A DNA stretch of 64,000 bases from Bacteroidales bacterium (GTDB lineage Bacteria > Bacteroidota > Bacteroidia > Bacteroidales > UBA932), in the NCBI GenBank assembly GCA_017452265.1, contig JAFTMS010000031.1:124001-188000 (forward strand), in the 5' to 3' direction. The notes under the pieces were generated by a model. It saw nothing but the letters and a program-made list of their open reading frames with translations, had not been told where the DNA came from and made no database searches. Both the position numbers and the translations under genes were made by a program. This document shows, in pieces, positions 35,361-44,488 of this stretch. Numbering within the stretch: the first letter of the stretch is position 1; every line of letters begins with the position of its first letter.

Positions 35361-36983
35361 TTATTCGGGATATCCGTCGTTCTGCTTGAGCTTCGGATTG
35401 GTTATTCTTTCTGAGTCCGGAATCGGATACAGGTGAAGATGTTCCTGGCCAGATGCCGTGTGTCCCCACCAGGAGCCTTTGGTATAGACATCGTCGAAAC
35501 GTATGAGCTGTTCCCTTCTCATGGCTTCCCCGCAGAATTCACGTCCCAGCTCGTTCAGGAATTCTCCGTATCGTACCGGTACGCCGTTCACCTCAACGGT
35601 GGCACTGAGCTGTCCGGCAGTGAGCGTGCGAACATCTTCAGGCAGGTTTTCATCAAAGCTTCTGGCCCTTACTTCGTTCACTATTTCCGCAGCCTCCTCT
35701 GCCATCCCTTTCCTGAGAAGACATTCCGCCTTCATCATTAGGGTCTCGCCGAACCTGTACATTACCCAGTCCTGATCCGTCTCCCATTTCTGGCCGATCT
35801 TTATTTCATATTTTCCGTAGCGGTAGCCTTCGAATTCCCCGGCGGCAGTCGGACTGGTTATATGGTTGGTGTGATTGTAAGGCACGTCCACATTTGAAAG
35901 TCTGAGCGAAAGGGGCTCCTTGGTCACATAGTCATACTGCTGTCCCATGAGGTATGTGTCAGCGTAGCGTCTGTCGTTGTACGAGATGCAGTTGTGCGTC
36001 ACAGGATCCTCTTCGGCATCGAAGGTGTCCTCGACATAGGACGGGATGGCCCTGAGGCCGTTGTAGCCGGCAGATGCTGCATCATAGACGGCCTTTCCTG
36101 CCCAATGGAAGGTCTTGGCATAGATGCAGTGCAGAACCGGTGACTTTGTGGTTTCGTCGTAAGGAATCGAGAATATCACTTCAGGCGAATTCGTGTTGTC
36201 CAGACTGAATACATGTGAAAATGAATCGTCTAGACTATACCTGCCGCCAGCGATGATCTCGTCGCATAGAATTATCGTGCTGTCCCTTTTTGAAGCATAT
36301 TCCGGTCCGAGCCATGCCTCTGCATTGAGGTAGACCCTCGCAAGCATATGCTTTGCCGCCCATTTGTTGAATCTGCTGTAGGTCTTCTCTTCCGTCAGCT
36401 TGTCCATGTTTCCGCGGATTTCGCTGACAATGAAGTCATAGACTTCCTTCCGTGTCCGTGTTTCCGGAAGATAACCTTCAGGTACATCGAATTCTGTCTC
36501 GATCGGGACGTTGCCGAAGAATGACAGCAGATGATAGTAATAATGTGCGCGTGCCACCTTGATTTCGGCCACCGTCGCCTCGTCAAGTTCAACCCCGGCT
36601 TCCTCAAGCTGGTACAGGGCGCGGTTGCAGCATGAAGTGATTCCATACCACAGATGCGTCCATACTTCACTGAAATGCGGGTCTGTGGTGTACCATTCAT
36701 GTTTGTTCAGCCTCTGCCAGATTCCGTTGTCGTTCCATCCGCCGTCCGTGTTGATGGGAACGACCCAGGCATCCGTGCCGATTTCGTAAAGATCCCAGAC
36801 GCTGCGGTCTTCAAAGAACCATCTCATCTGTCCGTAGACAGGGGACAGCATGTAGCCGCTGTTCTGCTCTGCGTCGGACATAAGCTGCTCCATCGTTATG
36901 TTGCTGTATACCTTTGGCTCAAGGTCTGTGCATGAGGATGCCAGCGCTGCGACGGTCAAAATTGTATATATGAATCGTTTCAT
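35361..36983 (-). CDS. SusD/RagB-family nutrient-binding lipoprotein
   Basis: 540 residues; lipobox LASSC. The SusD pattern is clear: an N-terminal helical region (SEVWTHLWYGITSCCNRALY), the TPR-like AEIKVARAHYYYHLLSFFGN, the KWAAKHMLARVYLNAE segment and the C-terminal ECLLRKGMAEEAAEIVNEVR, with LHLYPIPDSERITNPKLKQN as the closing signature. SusD forms a lid over the SusC barrel and traps oligosaccharide. It lies 11 bases after SusC. Many aromatic residues could line a sugar-binding site, but specificity cannot be read. Confidence 0.97.
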   Translation of the reverse strand: MKRFIYTILTVAALASSCTDLEPKVYSNITMEQLMSDAEQNSGYMLSPVYGQMRWFFEDRSVWDLYEIGTDAWVVPINTDGGWNDNGIWQRLNKHEWYTTDPHFSEVWTHLWYGITSCCNRALYQLEEAGVELDEATVAEIKVARAHYYYHLLSFFGNVPIETEFDVPEGYLPETRTRKEVYDFIVSEIRGNMDKLTEEKTYSRFNKWAAKHMLARVYLNAEAWLGPEYASKRDSTIILCDEIIAGGRYSLDDSFSHVFSLDNTNSPEVIFSIPYDETTKSPVLHCIYAKTFHWAGKAVYDAASAGYNGLRAIPSYVEDTFDAEEDPVTHNCISYNDRRYADTYLMGQQYDYVTKEPLSLRLSNVDVPYNHTNHITSPTAAGEFEGYRYGKYEIKIGQKWETDQDWVMYRFGETLMMKAECLLRKGMAEEAAEIVNEVRARSFDENLPEDVRTLTAGQLSATVEVNGVPVRYGEFLNELGREFCGEAMRREQLIRFDDVYTKGSWWGHTASGQEHLHLYPIPDSERITNPKLKQNDGYPE

Positions 36984-36994
36984 TTCAAGTTCCT

Positions 36995-39943
36995 TTAGAA
37001 AGATATGTTGAGTCCGAGGGTGAAGGAGCGCAGCGTAGGATATTTTTCGCAGCTGTCAACTCCCGGGGTGAGACCCGTGATGCTTACGGCTTCGGGATCG
37101 ATACCCTTGTATCCTGTGAAGGTCAGCAGGTTCTGGCCGGTCACATAGATGCGTGCACTCTTCACGATTTTCTGTCGTGAGGTGTTGAACGTGTACCCGA
37201 TCGTGACATTGTCAAGTTTGACATAGTCTCCGTCTTCCACATAGAGATCCAGATATGTCGAAGGAGCGCAGTTGTAGTATTCGCCGATTTTGTTGAAGGC
37301 GCTTTTCGGCACATTGTAGCTCGGAAGCCATGCAAGAGTCTCATACATCATCCTGTACTGGTTGAGTATCTGGTACATGAATGCTCCTCGGAACGACAGG
37401 GTGAGGTCGAATCCGAAGAAGTCCAGTCTTGTGCTGATGGCGGCGAACATCTTCGGCATTCCGTTTCCGAGCACTGTCTTCTGCTCTTCTCCTGCTGCCG
37501 AATTCTCCGCTCCTACGATTCTCCACTGTGTTCCCTGGCTGCGCAGTCCGGCATTTCTGTAGCCGTAGAAGTTTCCTACAGGCCATCCTTGCTCCAGCCT
37601 GTGCGAATATGTCTGGACGTGAGACAGATTGCCGAGCTTGAGGTATTCGAGAGAATACATGTCGTTTGACAAGGATATGAGTTCGTTCCTGTTGAACGAA
37701 ACGTTCGAACTGACGCTCCAGTTCACCTTCCTGTTCCGGATTATGTCGGCATTGAGCTCGACTTCGATTCCGGCATTCATGATGGACCCTACGTTTGCCA
37801 GCATCGAGCTGGAGATGTTAGGCGGAGTCGGAACGGTATATGTATAGAGAAGATCCTTCGTGTACCGGTAGTATCCGTCCACGGAACCGTGAAGCCTGTT
37901 GTCAAGCACCGAGAAGTCGAGTCCCAGATTGGCTTCGTGCTTCTCTTCCCATTTGAGGTCCGGGTTCGGATTGTTTGACGGTACGATTCCGTTTATCCAT
38001 TTCCCGTCCACATACGACATGTATGACGTGTTGAAATTGTACAGGGATATGTACTGGTAGGCGGATCCCGGTTCTGTGCCGGTGACTCCATAGCCTGCAC
38101 GGAGCTTGAGCTCGTCAATCCAGCCGACATTCTTCATGAAGTCTTCATTGCTTATCCTCCATCCGGCACTTATCGACGGGAACCATCCCCAGCGGTTGTT
38201 GGCTCCGAACTTGTCGCTGCCCTCCCTGCGCAGGCTCGCCATAAGCAGGTAGCGGTTTGCGTAATTATAGTTCACACGTCCGAAGAAGCCGATGAGCTTC
38301 CTTTCCCATTTGTACGAACTCAGGCTTGACAGCCCTTCGAGGGTCGATTCAGCAGAGCCTATGTTCCATACTCCGAATCCGTCCACAGGAAAATCGTATG
38401 CCTTCATGTTCCATGACTGGCTGATGTACCTGTTGTAGCTGTATCCGGCGGTGGCGCTTATGTTGTGGTCACCGATCATCCTGGAATAGTCAGCCTGAAG
38501 TTCCATCGTGAAGTCCCTTCCGTGTCCTCCACTCAGCGTGGCGGAACCGAATTCGCTTCCGTAGACGGCTGCGTAGGTTCTGTGGCTTCCTGCCCATTCG
38601 TCTTCATTGAAGTCCCCCTGATATATTCCTGTCGCGCTTATCCTCAGGTCCTTCACAGGTTCGATGAGTATCTTTCCGCTCATTGACAGGTGGTTGCTGT
38701 TGTTGATGCCCGTATATTCGTTCAGTGCGCAGACCGGATTCTGTCCGTTGCTTGTCTCGTAGTAGTTTCCGTCACCGTCATATACCGGCAGGGTCGGATT
38801 CCTCATCGTCGCCTGCGAATAAATCTCTCCCGGAACATATCCGTCCCTGACAATCTTGTCCTTGAGACTGAAATTGATCCTGAGGCGGTTGTCGAACATG
38901 GAATGGTTAAGCGCCACATTCACGGCTAGAGAACGGTGCATGGACTTTTCATAGATACCTTGCCTGTCGGAATATGTCACGCTTGCCGCATAGTTTGTGT
39001 TCTTCTGTCCTCCGCGCAATGCCAGATAATGGTTGTGCGACACAGGTACGCGGGTAATCTCATCCACCCAGTCTGTGCTTCCTCCGAAATCGTTCATTCC
39101 CATTCCCGCAAAATCAGGATTCTGCATATAGCTGCGGTATTCCTCTGCGCTGAGCTGGTCTTCCTGGCCGATCATGCCGTCCATCTTCACATATCCGTGG
39201 TACTCGACCGTGGCGTTGCCTGCCTGAGGTGATTTCGTGTTGATTATGATGACTCCGTTCGTACCACGTGTTCCGTAGATGGCGGCAGCAGAACCATCCT
39301 TGAGGACGTCTATCGAAGCGATGTCTTCCGGAGCAACGGAGTTTATGGAACCTCCTGCGATTCCGTCAATCACGATGAGCGGCTCAGATGAGGCTGCAAG
39401 GGTGGAAATGCCGCGCAGCGAGATGCTTGGTGATGCTGTCGGGTCTCCGGATGTCACCGCCATGCCCAGTCCAGCCACCTTGCCCTGCAGCAATCCGAGT
39501 GGTGACGACACGCCTCCCTGTATGAAGTCGTCGGACTTTACTCTTGTGATGGATGTCGTGATCTCCTCACGCTTCATCGCTCCGTATCCGATTGCAATCA
39601 CTTCCTGCAGGCCGATTGCATCTTCCTCCAGAGTGGCGTCGATGATTCCTCTTCCGCCAGCGGCTATAATCTTGGTCTTCATGCCCATGCATGAGAATTC
39701 AAGAGATGCCTCCGGTGATGATAGGTGGATCTCATATCTTCCGTCGATGTCCGTGACCACACCGTTCATCGTCCCCTTCTCTACTACTCCGACTCCGGGA
39801 AGCGGGTCTGAGGATGAATCTGTCACTGTGCCCTGTACCTTGAATCCCTGCGCCGAGGCCAGGCCTGCCAGTCCTGACATGATGACAGCAAGGCAAACTG
39901 CCAGAAGTCTATTTATGCCTGTCTTTGCCATATCACTTTTCAT
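36995..39943 (-). CDS. SusC/RagA-family TonB-linked outer-membrane transporter
   Basis: 982 residues with a signal peptide, a carboxypeptidase-regulatory-like domain at about 33-118 (VQGTVTDSSSDPLPGVGVVE), the SusC-type plug at about 125-245 (EVIAIGYGAMKREEITTSI, SLRGISTL, PLIVIDGI, IDVLKDGSAAAIYGTRGTNG) and a long barrel ending in LGLNISF. It imports oligosaccharide caught by SusD. The ATG at 39943 overlaps the end of the GH172 gene by 11 bases; an ATG at 39931 (two bases after the GH172 stop) is an equally good start. No STN domain is present, so control is through the hybrid sensor rather than a sigma factor. Confidence 0.97.
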   Translation of the reverse strand: MKSDMAKTGINRLLAVCLAVIMSGLAGLASAQGFKVQGTVTDSSSDPLPGVGVVEKGTMNGVVTDIDGRYEIHLSSPEASLEFSCMGMKTKIIAAGGRGIIDATLEEDAIGLQEVIAIGYGAMKREEITTSITRVKSDDFIQGGVSSPLGLLQGKVAGLGMAVTSGDPTASPSISLRGISTLAASSEPLIVIDGIAGGSINSVAPEDIASIDVLKDGSAAAIYGTRGTNGVIIINTKSPQAGNATVEYHGYVKMDGMIGQEDQLSAEEYRSYMQNPDFAGMGMNDFGGSTDWVDEITRVPVSHNHYLALRGGQKNTNYAASVTYSDRQGIYEKSMHRSLAVNVALNHSMFDNRLRINFSLKDKIVRDGYVPGEIYSQATMRNPTLPVYDGDGNYYETSNGQNPVCALNEYTGINNSNHLSMSGKILIEPVKDLRISATGIYQGDFNEDEWAGSHRTYAAVYGSEFGSATLSGGHGRDFTMELQADYSRMIGDHNISATAGYSYNRYISQSWNMKAYDFPVDGFGVWNIGSAESTLEGLSSLSSYKWERKLIGFFGRVNYNYANRYLLMASLRREGSDKFGANNRWGWFPSISAGWRISNEDFMKNVGWIDELKLRAGYGVTGTEPGSAYQYISLYNFNTSYMSYVDGKWINGIVPSNNPNPDLKWEEKHEANLGLDFSVLDNRLHGSVDGYYRYTKDLLYTYTVPTPPNISSSMLANVGSIMNAGIEVELNADIIRNRKVNWSVSSNVSFNRNELISLSNDMYSLEYLKLGNLSHVQTYSHRLEQGWPVGNFYGYRNAGLRSQGTQWRIVGAENSAAGEEQKTVLGNGMPKMFAAISTRLDFFGFDLTLSFRGAFMYQILNQYRMMYETLAWLPSYNVPKSAFNKIGEYYNCAPSTYLDLYVEDGDYVKLDNVTIGYTFNTSRQKIVKSARIYVTGQNLLTFTGYKGIDPEAVSITGLTPGVDSCEKYPTLRSFTLGLNISF

Positions 39944-41516
39944 TTGTGCTGTTTACCGTACAGTCTGCATCACCGTACCAGAATGATGTCGTATAATAGT
40001 CTGCCGTTCCCGGATTCCATGAAAGCATCTCGATATCGTATCTGAACAATCTGCTGAAAGGTATCGCATCAAGGTTTCTGGTCCTCATGAAGGCGTTGTA
40101 TCCGTGCGATGATTCCTCATCCGCTCTCGGTGCACCTCCGTATGGGGTAAGAAAAGGTACGACCGGAGCCCATGAGCAGTTGAAGTAGTCTTCCGTACCG
40201 GTTCCGAAATGCGACGGGAACGTGTCGTCATCCACCCATATCTTCTCGTCGCCCTCTCCGTACCAGTCTATCGCATAGTTGTAGAGAGAAAGAAGGTCTC
40301 CGACATATACACCACGCCCCTTTATCGTCATGAAGTTCCAGTCCAGATTCTCGTTCGTGTCATAGTTGTTGTTGAGCGGAATAGCCTTTTCGCTTCGGAA
40401 TGACGTGTGGAAATACATCGAGTTCGAGTCCCAGTCATAAGGTCCTGTGACGGCTTCAATGCTGATGTCGGCAGGGATATCCCCGTTGTTCACGATGCAT
40501 ATGCTGCCGTTGTTACGGTATGGCATGACGAACCGGCATGTCACGTTCCCTTTTCCGTCGGATTTCAGATACCACCCGTCTACCTCCGGTGCTCCCATTC
40601 CCGCTCCGGAAAAGTCCGCGAGAGGAGCGCTTATGCATCTGGTACCGTCGAATGTTCCCTCGACGTTGAGGGCGCGCATGACATCGGCATAGTCTCTGCC
40701 GCTGATTCCGCTGACCGATATGGTGAGGTTTCTGACGGCGTTTGTTCCTTCCGGGAGTTCAAGAGTGAGACGTTCCGAGGCATCAAGTGCGGACGAAGCC
40801 CTTACGGTCTTTCCTGTCCTGCAGTCCGTAGGATTCAGAAGTGCATCGCTTGTCTGTGCGATCAGTCCGTTGAGGGCTTCTGCCTCGGCGATGCTGAAAG
40901 TGCGTACATCGGTTCCTTCGGGATAGGTCCTGTAGTTGATGTGATAATATCTCGGGACGAACACATCTATGTCCGGCTCTTCGAAAGTTATCTTGCAGCT
41001 TCTGCCGTATGGAACAGGAAGAAAGAACGAATTGCCTCCCACCCCGTCCATGGCCGTCACATAATGCGTATGTGTCAGCGAAAGGCCTTCGGGCACATCA
41101 AGCGGGAAGCGCTTCATGTCATATGCGGGAATTACTATCTGCGGTTCTTCAGCTCCGTCGAGATAGATGCGCATCATCCCGTATTTGTCCTTTGTCGTCA
41201 TCCATATCCTTGTGATGACTCCCGGACCCTTTTCTTCGAACATTACCTTTTCAAGACGTCCCTGAATGGTGTCGAGGCGTTCGTATCCGCCACCGTCTAC
41301 GTTGGCGAACCATCCTTCCTTGTCAGGAGCCACAGACCTTCTGTCATAGCTGCTGACCTGTTTCTGTATATATCCGCTTTCAGGAAAACGTGTCATTGCC
41401 TCCCTGTCGGTCATTTCCTTCAGAAGACTTTCAAGGGTGATTTCCTGTTGTGGCTGTCCGCATGCCGTTGCCATCAGCAGCATGGCGGCAATCATGATAT
41501 GATGAATCTTTTTCAT
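39933..41516 (-). CDS. GH172 (DUF2961) glycoside hydrolase
   Basis: 527 residues; lipobox ATAC. The GH172 hallmarks are present: EKGPGVITRIWMTTKD in the first jelly-roll, and GTGTEDYFNCSWAPVVPF, whose Glu belongs to the family's conserved active-site motif. Characterised GH172 enzymes are an alpha-D-fructofuranosidase / difructose dianhydride I hydrolase from Bifidobacterium and exo-alpha-D-arabinofuranosidases. The two sugars share ring stereochemistry, which explains the dual record. In an operon with a fructokinase-like enzyme and a BT1754-type sensor, release of fructose from alpha-linked fructofuranosides is the preferred reading. It lies between the kinase (24 bases) and SusC (overlap). 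Confidence 0.92.
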   Translation of the reverse strand: MKKIHHIMIAAMLLMATACGQPQQEITLESLLKEMTDREAMTRFPESGYIQKQVSSYDRRSVAPDKEGWFANVDGGGYERLDTIQGRLEKVMFEEKGPGVITRIWMTTKDKYGMMRIYLDGAEEPQIVIPAYDMKRFPLDVPEGLSLTHTHYVTAMDGVGGNSFFLPVPYGRSCKITFEEPDIDVFVPRYYHINYRTYPEGTDVRTFSIAEAEALNGLIAQTSDALLNPTDCRTGKTVRASSALDASERLTLELPEGTNAVRNLTISVSGISGRDYADVMRALNVEGTFDGTRCISAPLADFSGAGMGAPEVDGWYLKSDGKGNVTCRFVMPYRNNGSICIVNNGDIPADISIEAVTGPYDWDSNSMYFHTSFRSEKAIPLNNNYDTNENLDWNFMTIKGRGVYVGDLLSLYNYAIDWYGEGDEKIWVDDDTFPSHFGTGTEDYFNCSWAPVVPFLTPYGGAPRADEESSHGYNAFMRTRNLDAIPFSRLFRYDIEMLSWNPGTADYYTTSFWYGDADCTVNSTNEK

Positions 41517-41540
41517 TATGTCCTGTATTTGTCTTGAATA

Positions 41541-42401
41541 TCATTTCCTTGACGGAGTCCATGCTCCGGCCTGCGTGCAGACGTATGCAGCGGTCTCCAC
41601 GGCAGTGCTGTGCGCCTCCGATATGCTTTTCCCGGTAAGAAGGGAACCTATGAATGAGCCGGAGAATGCATCTCCTGCTCCGACGGTATCCACTGTTTCC
41701 ACCTTGGGCGTCTGAAGGGTGGACACCCCGTCCTTATGGTAGACCGAGCTGAACCTGTCCCCTCCCGTGAGTATGAGCAGCTTCAGGGCGAATTCCTCCA
41801 TGAAGTGGCGGCAGGCTTCGTCCGTATCCATGTCTTCGAGTCCGAACATCGGCTTGAGCTGTTCGAGTTCGTCGTCGTTTATCTTGAATACATCGGCCAT
41901 TCCGAGCGACTCCTCTATCAGTTCCTTCGACCAGAAATGCTGCCTTAAGTTGATGTCATAAACTTTCAGTGCATCTGTCGGACAAGCTTCCACGAGTGCC
42001 TTCGTGGTATGTCTTGAGTCATGGTGCCTCTGGGCGAGAGTCCCGAAGCATATTGCTCCCGCTCTTCTGGCGAGCGACAGCGCCTCTTCCGTAAGCGGAA
42101 TGTGGTCCCAGGCCACATCCTCGCAGATCTCGTAGCTTGGCTGTCCGCCCGTGAGAGTTACCTGGACAGTGCCTGTCGGCCAGCTGACCCTGCTCACCAG
42201 CATGTTGATTCCGTGAGCACGTGTTATTTCAGTAAGTTCTTCGCCGAGTGCATCATCGCCGACGGCACTGATGGCCCAGCCTTCCGTGCCGTGCTGCGAT
42301 GCGTGATATGCGAAGTTCACCGGCGCACCTCCAGCCTTTTTGCCTGTCGGCAGAACATCCCAGAGATATTCTCCGACACCGATTACGATAGGTGTTTCCA
42401 T
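41541..42401 (-). CDS. PfkB-family sugar kinase, fructokinase-like
   Basis: 286 residues. It shows the PfkB layout: IGVGEYLWDVLPTGKKAGGA at the start, GTVQVTLTGG, YDINLRQHFW, a NDDELEQL segment, and the ATP/catalytic signature VDTVGAGDAFSGSFIGSLL with the base Asp in GAGD. The LWDVLP...GGAPVNFAYH start and VAWDHIPLTEE resemble the fructokinase of the B. thetaiotaomicron fructan PUL (BT1757) as I remember it. It would phosphorylate fructose arriving through the adjacent porter. A ribokinase-like specificity cannot be excluded from sequence alone. Confidence 0.9.
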   Translation of the reverse strand: METPIVIGVGEYLWDVLPTGKKAGGAPVNFAYHASQHGTEGWAISAVGDDALGEELTEITRAHGINMLVSRVSWPTGTVQVTLTGGQPSYEICEDVAWDHIPLTEEALSLARRAGAICFGTLAQRHHDSRHTTKALVEACPTDALKVYDINLRQHFWSKELIEESLGMADVFKINDDELEQLKPMFGLEDMDTDEACRHFMEEFALKLLILTGGDRFSSVYHKDGVSTLQTPKVETVDTVGAGDAFSGSFIGSLLTGKSISEAHSTAVETAAYVCTQAGAWTPSRK

Positions 42402-42406
42402 ATGGG

Positions 42407-43654
42407 TTATCTTAATTTCAGTTCCTTTTCAATGTCTTCGAGAGCCTTGCCCTTTGTCTCGGGAATCAGGAAATGGATGAACAGTCCTGCGGTAAGGCAG
42501 AGCGCAGCAAAGATGCCGAACGCTACGTTTGTGCCCAACGTGCTTTCCATCCATGGGTAGAATTGCACCACAAGAAAGGCACATGCCCAACTTATGCCGG
42601 TCGAGAAGGCCATGGCCGTGCCTCTGATGCGCGACGGATAGATTTCCGAGGTCACGACGAACATGAGAGGAGACAGCGACAGTGCGAAGAATCCGATGTA
42701 TGCGAGGATGGCCGTCAGTACTCCGATGCTGCTCGGATTACTGATCGAATAGGCATATGTGAGATATGCCAGTGCTGCCGTGCAGCCGAAGCATCCGCTG
42801 ACCAGAAGGGTCTTGCGGCCGAACTTGTCCACGAGCCATAAGGCGATTACCGTGAAGATGAGGTTGGCGACACCGATGAAGACGGTCTGCAGCAGAGGGT
42901 CGCTTCCGGCAATGCCGAGCTTGCCGAGTATGCCTGGAGCATAGTTCACGACCACATTGATGCCTGTGATCTGCTGGAAGAAGGCCAGCATGCTGCCGAG
43001 AAATACGACGTATCCCATCCTTCCTTTGAACAGCTCCTGGAATGCCACCTTTTCTTTTACGTCAGTCCTGCCACGCTGCTGAAGCCATACCGGGCTTTCC
43101 GGCAGGAAGAGCAGCAGGATGGCATCGATGGCGGCAAATATGAGAGGGAGTCCGAGCATCAGATGCCAGTTGGCTTCAAGCCCTGCAAAGAAGTAGTTGG
43201 CGCAGTATGCGACAAGGATTCCCACGACGACGAAAAGCTGGTAGAACGACACGAATGTGCCTCTGAGTTCTGCCGGTGAAATTTCCGTGATGTACGTCGG
43301 AATGACGGCCGAAAGTACTCCTGCACCGAGGCCTCCGACAAGGCGGAATATCACGAGCGGCGCAGCCGAATCCGAAAGGAACGAACAGCCTGCTGCAGAA
43401 ACAGCAAGCAGGATTGCCGATGCCATCAGCATAGGCTTTCGTCCGTATCTGTCGCTCAGGCGTCCTCCGAGCAGCGCACCGAACAGACAGCCTACCATAA
43501 GTGCACTTGTGACGAATCCCTTGGATATGGCATTCAGAGAGAATTCCTTTTCGATGATGTCGATCGCCCCTGAGATTCCTCCCATGTTGAGTCCTACTAC
43601 GAGTGCGCCGAATGCAGCCGTAAAGGCATAAAAGAAAACAGTTGTCTTTTTCAT
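42407..43654 (-). CDS. MFS sugar porter
   Basis: 415 residues, slightly short for the sugar-porter family but with all main signatures: GGRLSDRYGRKPM after span 2, VGGLGAGVLSAVIPTYITEI, AELRGTFVSFYQL, PESPVWLQQRGR before the central loop, QQITGINVVVNYAPGIL, DKFGRKTLL and the end PETKGKALEDIE. About twelve membrane spans are expected. As first gene of the PUL it should bring the released monosaccharide, probably fructose, across the inner membrane to the kinase encoded next. A BT1758-like porter holds the same place in the B. thetaiotaomicron fructan locus. Confidence 0.93.
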   Translation of the reverse strand: MKKTTVFFYAFTAAFGALVVGLNMGGISGAIDIIEKEFSLNAISKGFVTSALMVGCLFGALLGGRLSDRYGRKPMLMASAILLAVSAAGCSFLSDSAAPLVIFRLVGGLGAGVLSAVIPTYITEISPAELRGTFVSFYQLFVVVGILVAYCANYFFAGLEANWHLMLGLPLIFAAIDAILLLFLPESPVWLQQRGRTDVKEKVAFQELFKGRMGYVVFLGSMLAFFQQITGINVVVNYAPGILGKLGIAGSDPLLQTVFIGVANLIFTVIALWLVDKFGRKTLLVSGCFGCTAALAYLTYAYSISNPSSIGVLTAILAYIGFFALSLSPLMFVVTSEIYPSRIRGTAMAFSTGISWACAFLVVQFYPWMESTLGTNVAFGIFAALCLTAGLFIHFLIPETKGKALEDIEKELKLR

Positions 43655-43694
43655 GAATATAGGTCGGTTTGTTTGTGTCAGTGGTTATTGACTG

Positions 43695-43702
43695 CAAAGT
43701 TG
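43695..43702 (-). promoter_or_regulatory. Candidate -7 box of the PUL operon
   Basis: CAACTTTG on the minus strand (43702-43695) is one base off TAnnTTTG and lies about 40 bases before the MFS start. No consensus -33 is present, as expected for a promoter that needs an activator. The surrounding 43680-43760 region is a plausible binding area for the hybrid regulator. Confidence 0.35.
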
Positions 43703-43787
43703 GCGACTGTTACGGGCATGAAAAATAACGCTTGTTTCAAAATCTTGTCCTCTCGTTACATCCGTCGGTTTCTTTGGGAAACGCCCT

Positions 43788-44039
43788 CTACGGCACCGGA
43801 TCGTAGCCGTGGCCGCCCCAGGGGTGGCAGCGGAGGATGCGGCGGATGGAGAGGTAGAGGCCTTTGAGGGGGCCGTGTTTGCGGAATGCTTCGAGGGCGT
43901 ACTGGGAGCCTGTGGGGGTGAAGCGGCAGGTGGGGCCGCCTTTGAGAGGGGAAAGGCAGACCTGATAGAAGCGTATCAGGAAGATGAAGGGGGCGATGAG
44001 GACCTTTCTCAGCATAGCCTTGCTGTCTGCCGGCTTCAT
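43788..44039 (-). CDS. yidD: Membrane protein insertion efficiency factor YidD
   Basis: 83 residues, the usual size. The family pattern is complete ([15 protein letters not shown] written here as [54 protein letters not shown]) except that the second Cys of the usual CRFTPTCS is Gly. YidD aids YidC-dependent membrane insertion. It overlaps rnpA by four bases (ATGA), the classic rnpA-yidD pairing. Confidence 0.93.
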   Translation of the reverse strand: MKPADSKAMLRKVLIAPFIFLIRFYQVCLSPLKGGPTCRFTPTGSQYALEAFRKHGPLKGLYLSIRRILRCHPWGGHGYDPVP

Positions 44040-44467
44040 GGCTGGGAATCCTCCGTCGTGACGGGCTGCTCATGCCTGCCGAGCTTTCTGTTCAGAGCTT
44101 CGATGATCTGGCCGACTGCACTATATATATGCTCATAATCAAGCACTTCCTTTGTCGGGTACATGAAAAGGATGTCGATGGCGAGGCCTTCGGAGAGACT
44201 GTGCTTCTGCCTTCGCCAGCTTTCGCGGATGCGCCTCTTGAGCAGATTGCGCTTGACGGCGCGCTTGAAGAGCTTCTTGGGCACGGAAACCATTATGCGG
44301 CTTCCTTCTGGTGTCAGGGTGCCGTCTTCAGCGGCAGGACGTACCATATAAAGATACCGCAGGCCTGGTACTGAACCATGCCTGCCTTCGGCAAGAAGCC
44401 TTGAAATGCCGGTCTTGCCGCATAATCTTTCTGTTTTAGGAAGAGTATTCCGGAGATTTTCCTCCAC
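44036..44467 (-). CDS. rnpA: Ribonuclease P protein component
   Basis: 143 residues with the RnpA signature [17 protein letters not shown], whose Arg/Lys residues contact pre-tRNA, and the preceding VSVPKKLFK strand. The N-terminus [17 protein letters not shown] is also typical. The C-terminus is longer than in E. coli, as is usual in Bacteroidetes. It matures tRNA 5' ends together with the RNase P RNA, which is not in this window. It is coupled to yidD and follows hemD by 21 bases. Confidence 0.95.
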   Translation of the reverse strand: MEENLRNTLPKTERLCGKTGISRLLAEGRHGSVPGLRYLYMVRPAAEDGTLTPEGSRIMVSVPKKLFKRAVKRNLLKRRIRESWRRQKHSLSEGLAIDILFMYPTKEVLDYEHIYSAVGQIIEALNRKLGRHEQPVTTEDSQP

Positions 44468-44488
44468 TTTCTATGTTCTTAGATTTCC

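Noticed and set aside
29501..43654. D-arabinan PUL as the first reading of GH172 plus DUF4185
   Set aside because: Not excluded for the enzymes, but the kinase, porter and sensor resemble fructose genes and no D-arabinose isomerase or ribulokinase is present, so fructofuranosides are preferred.
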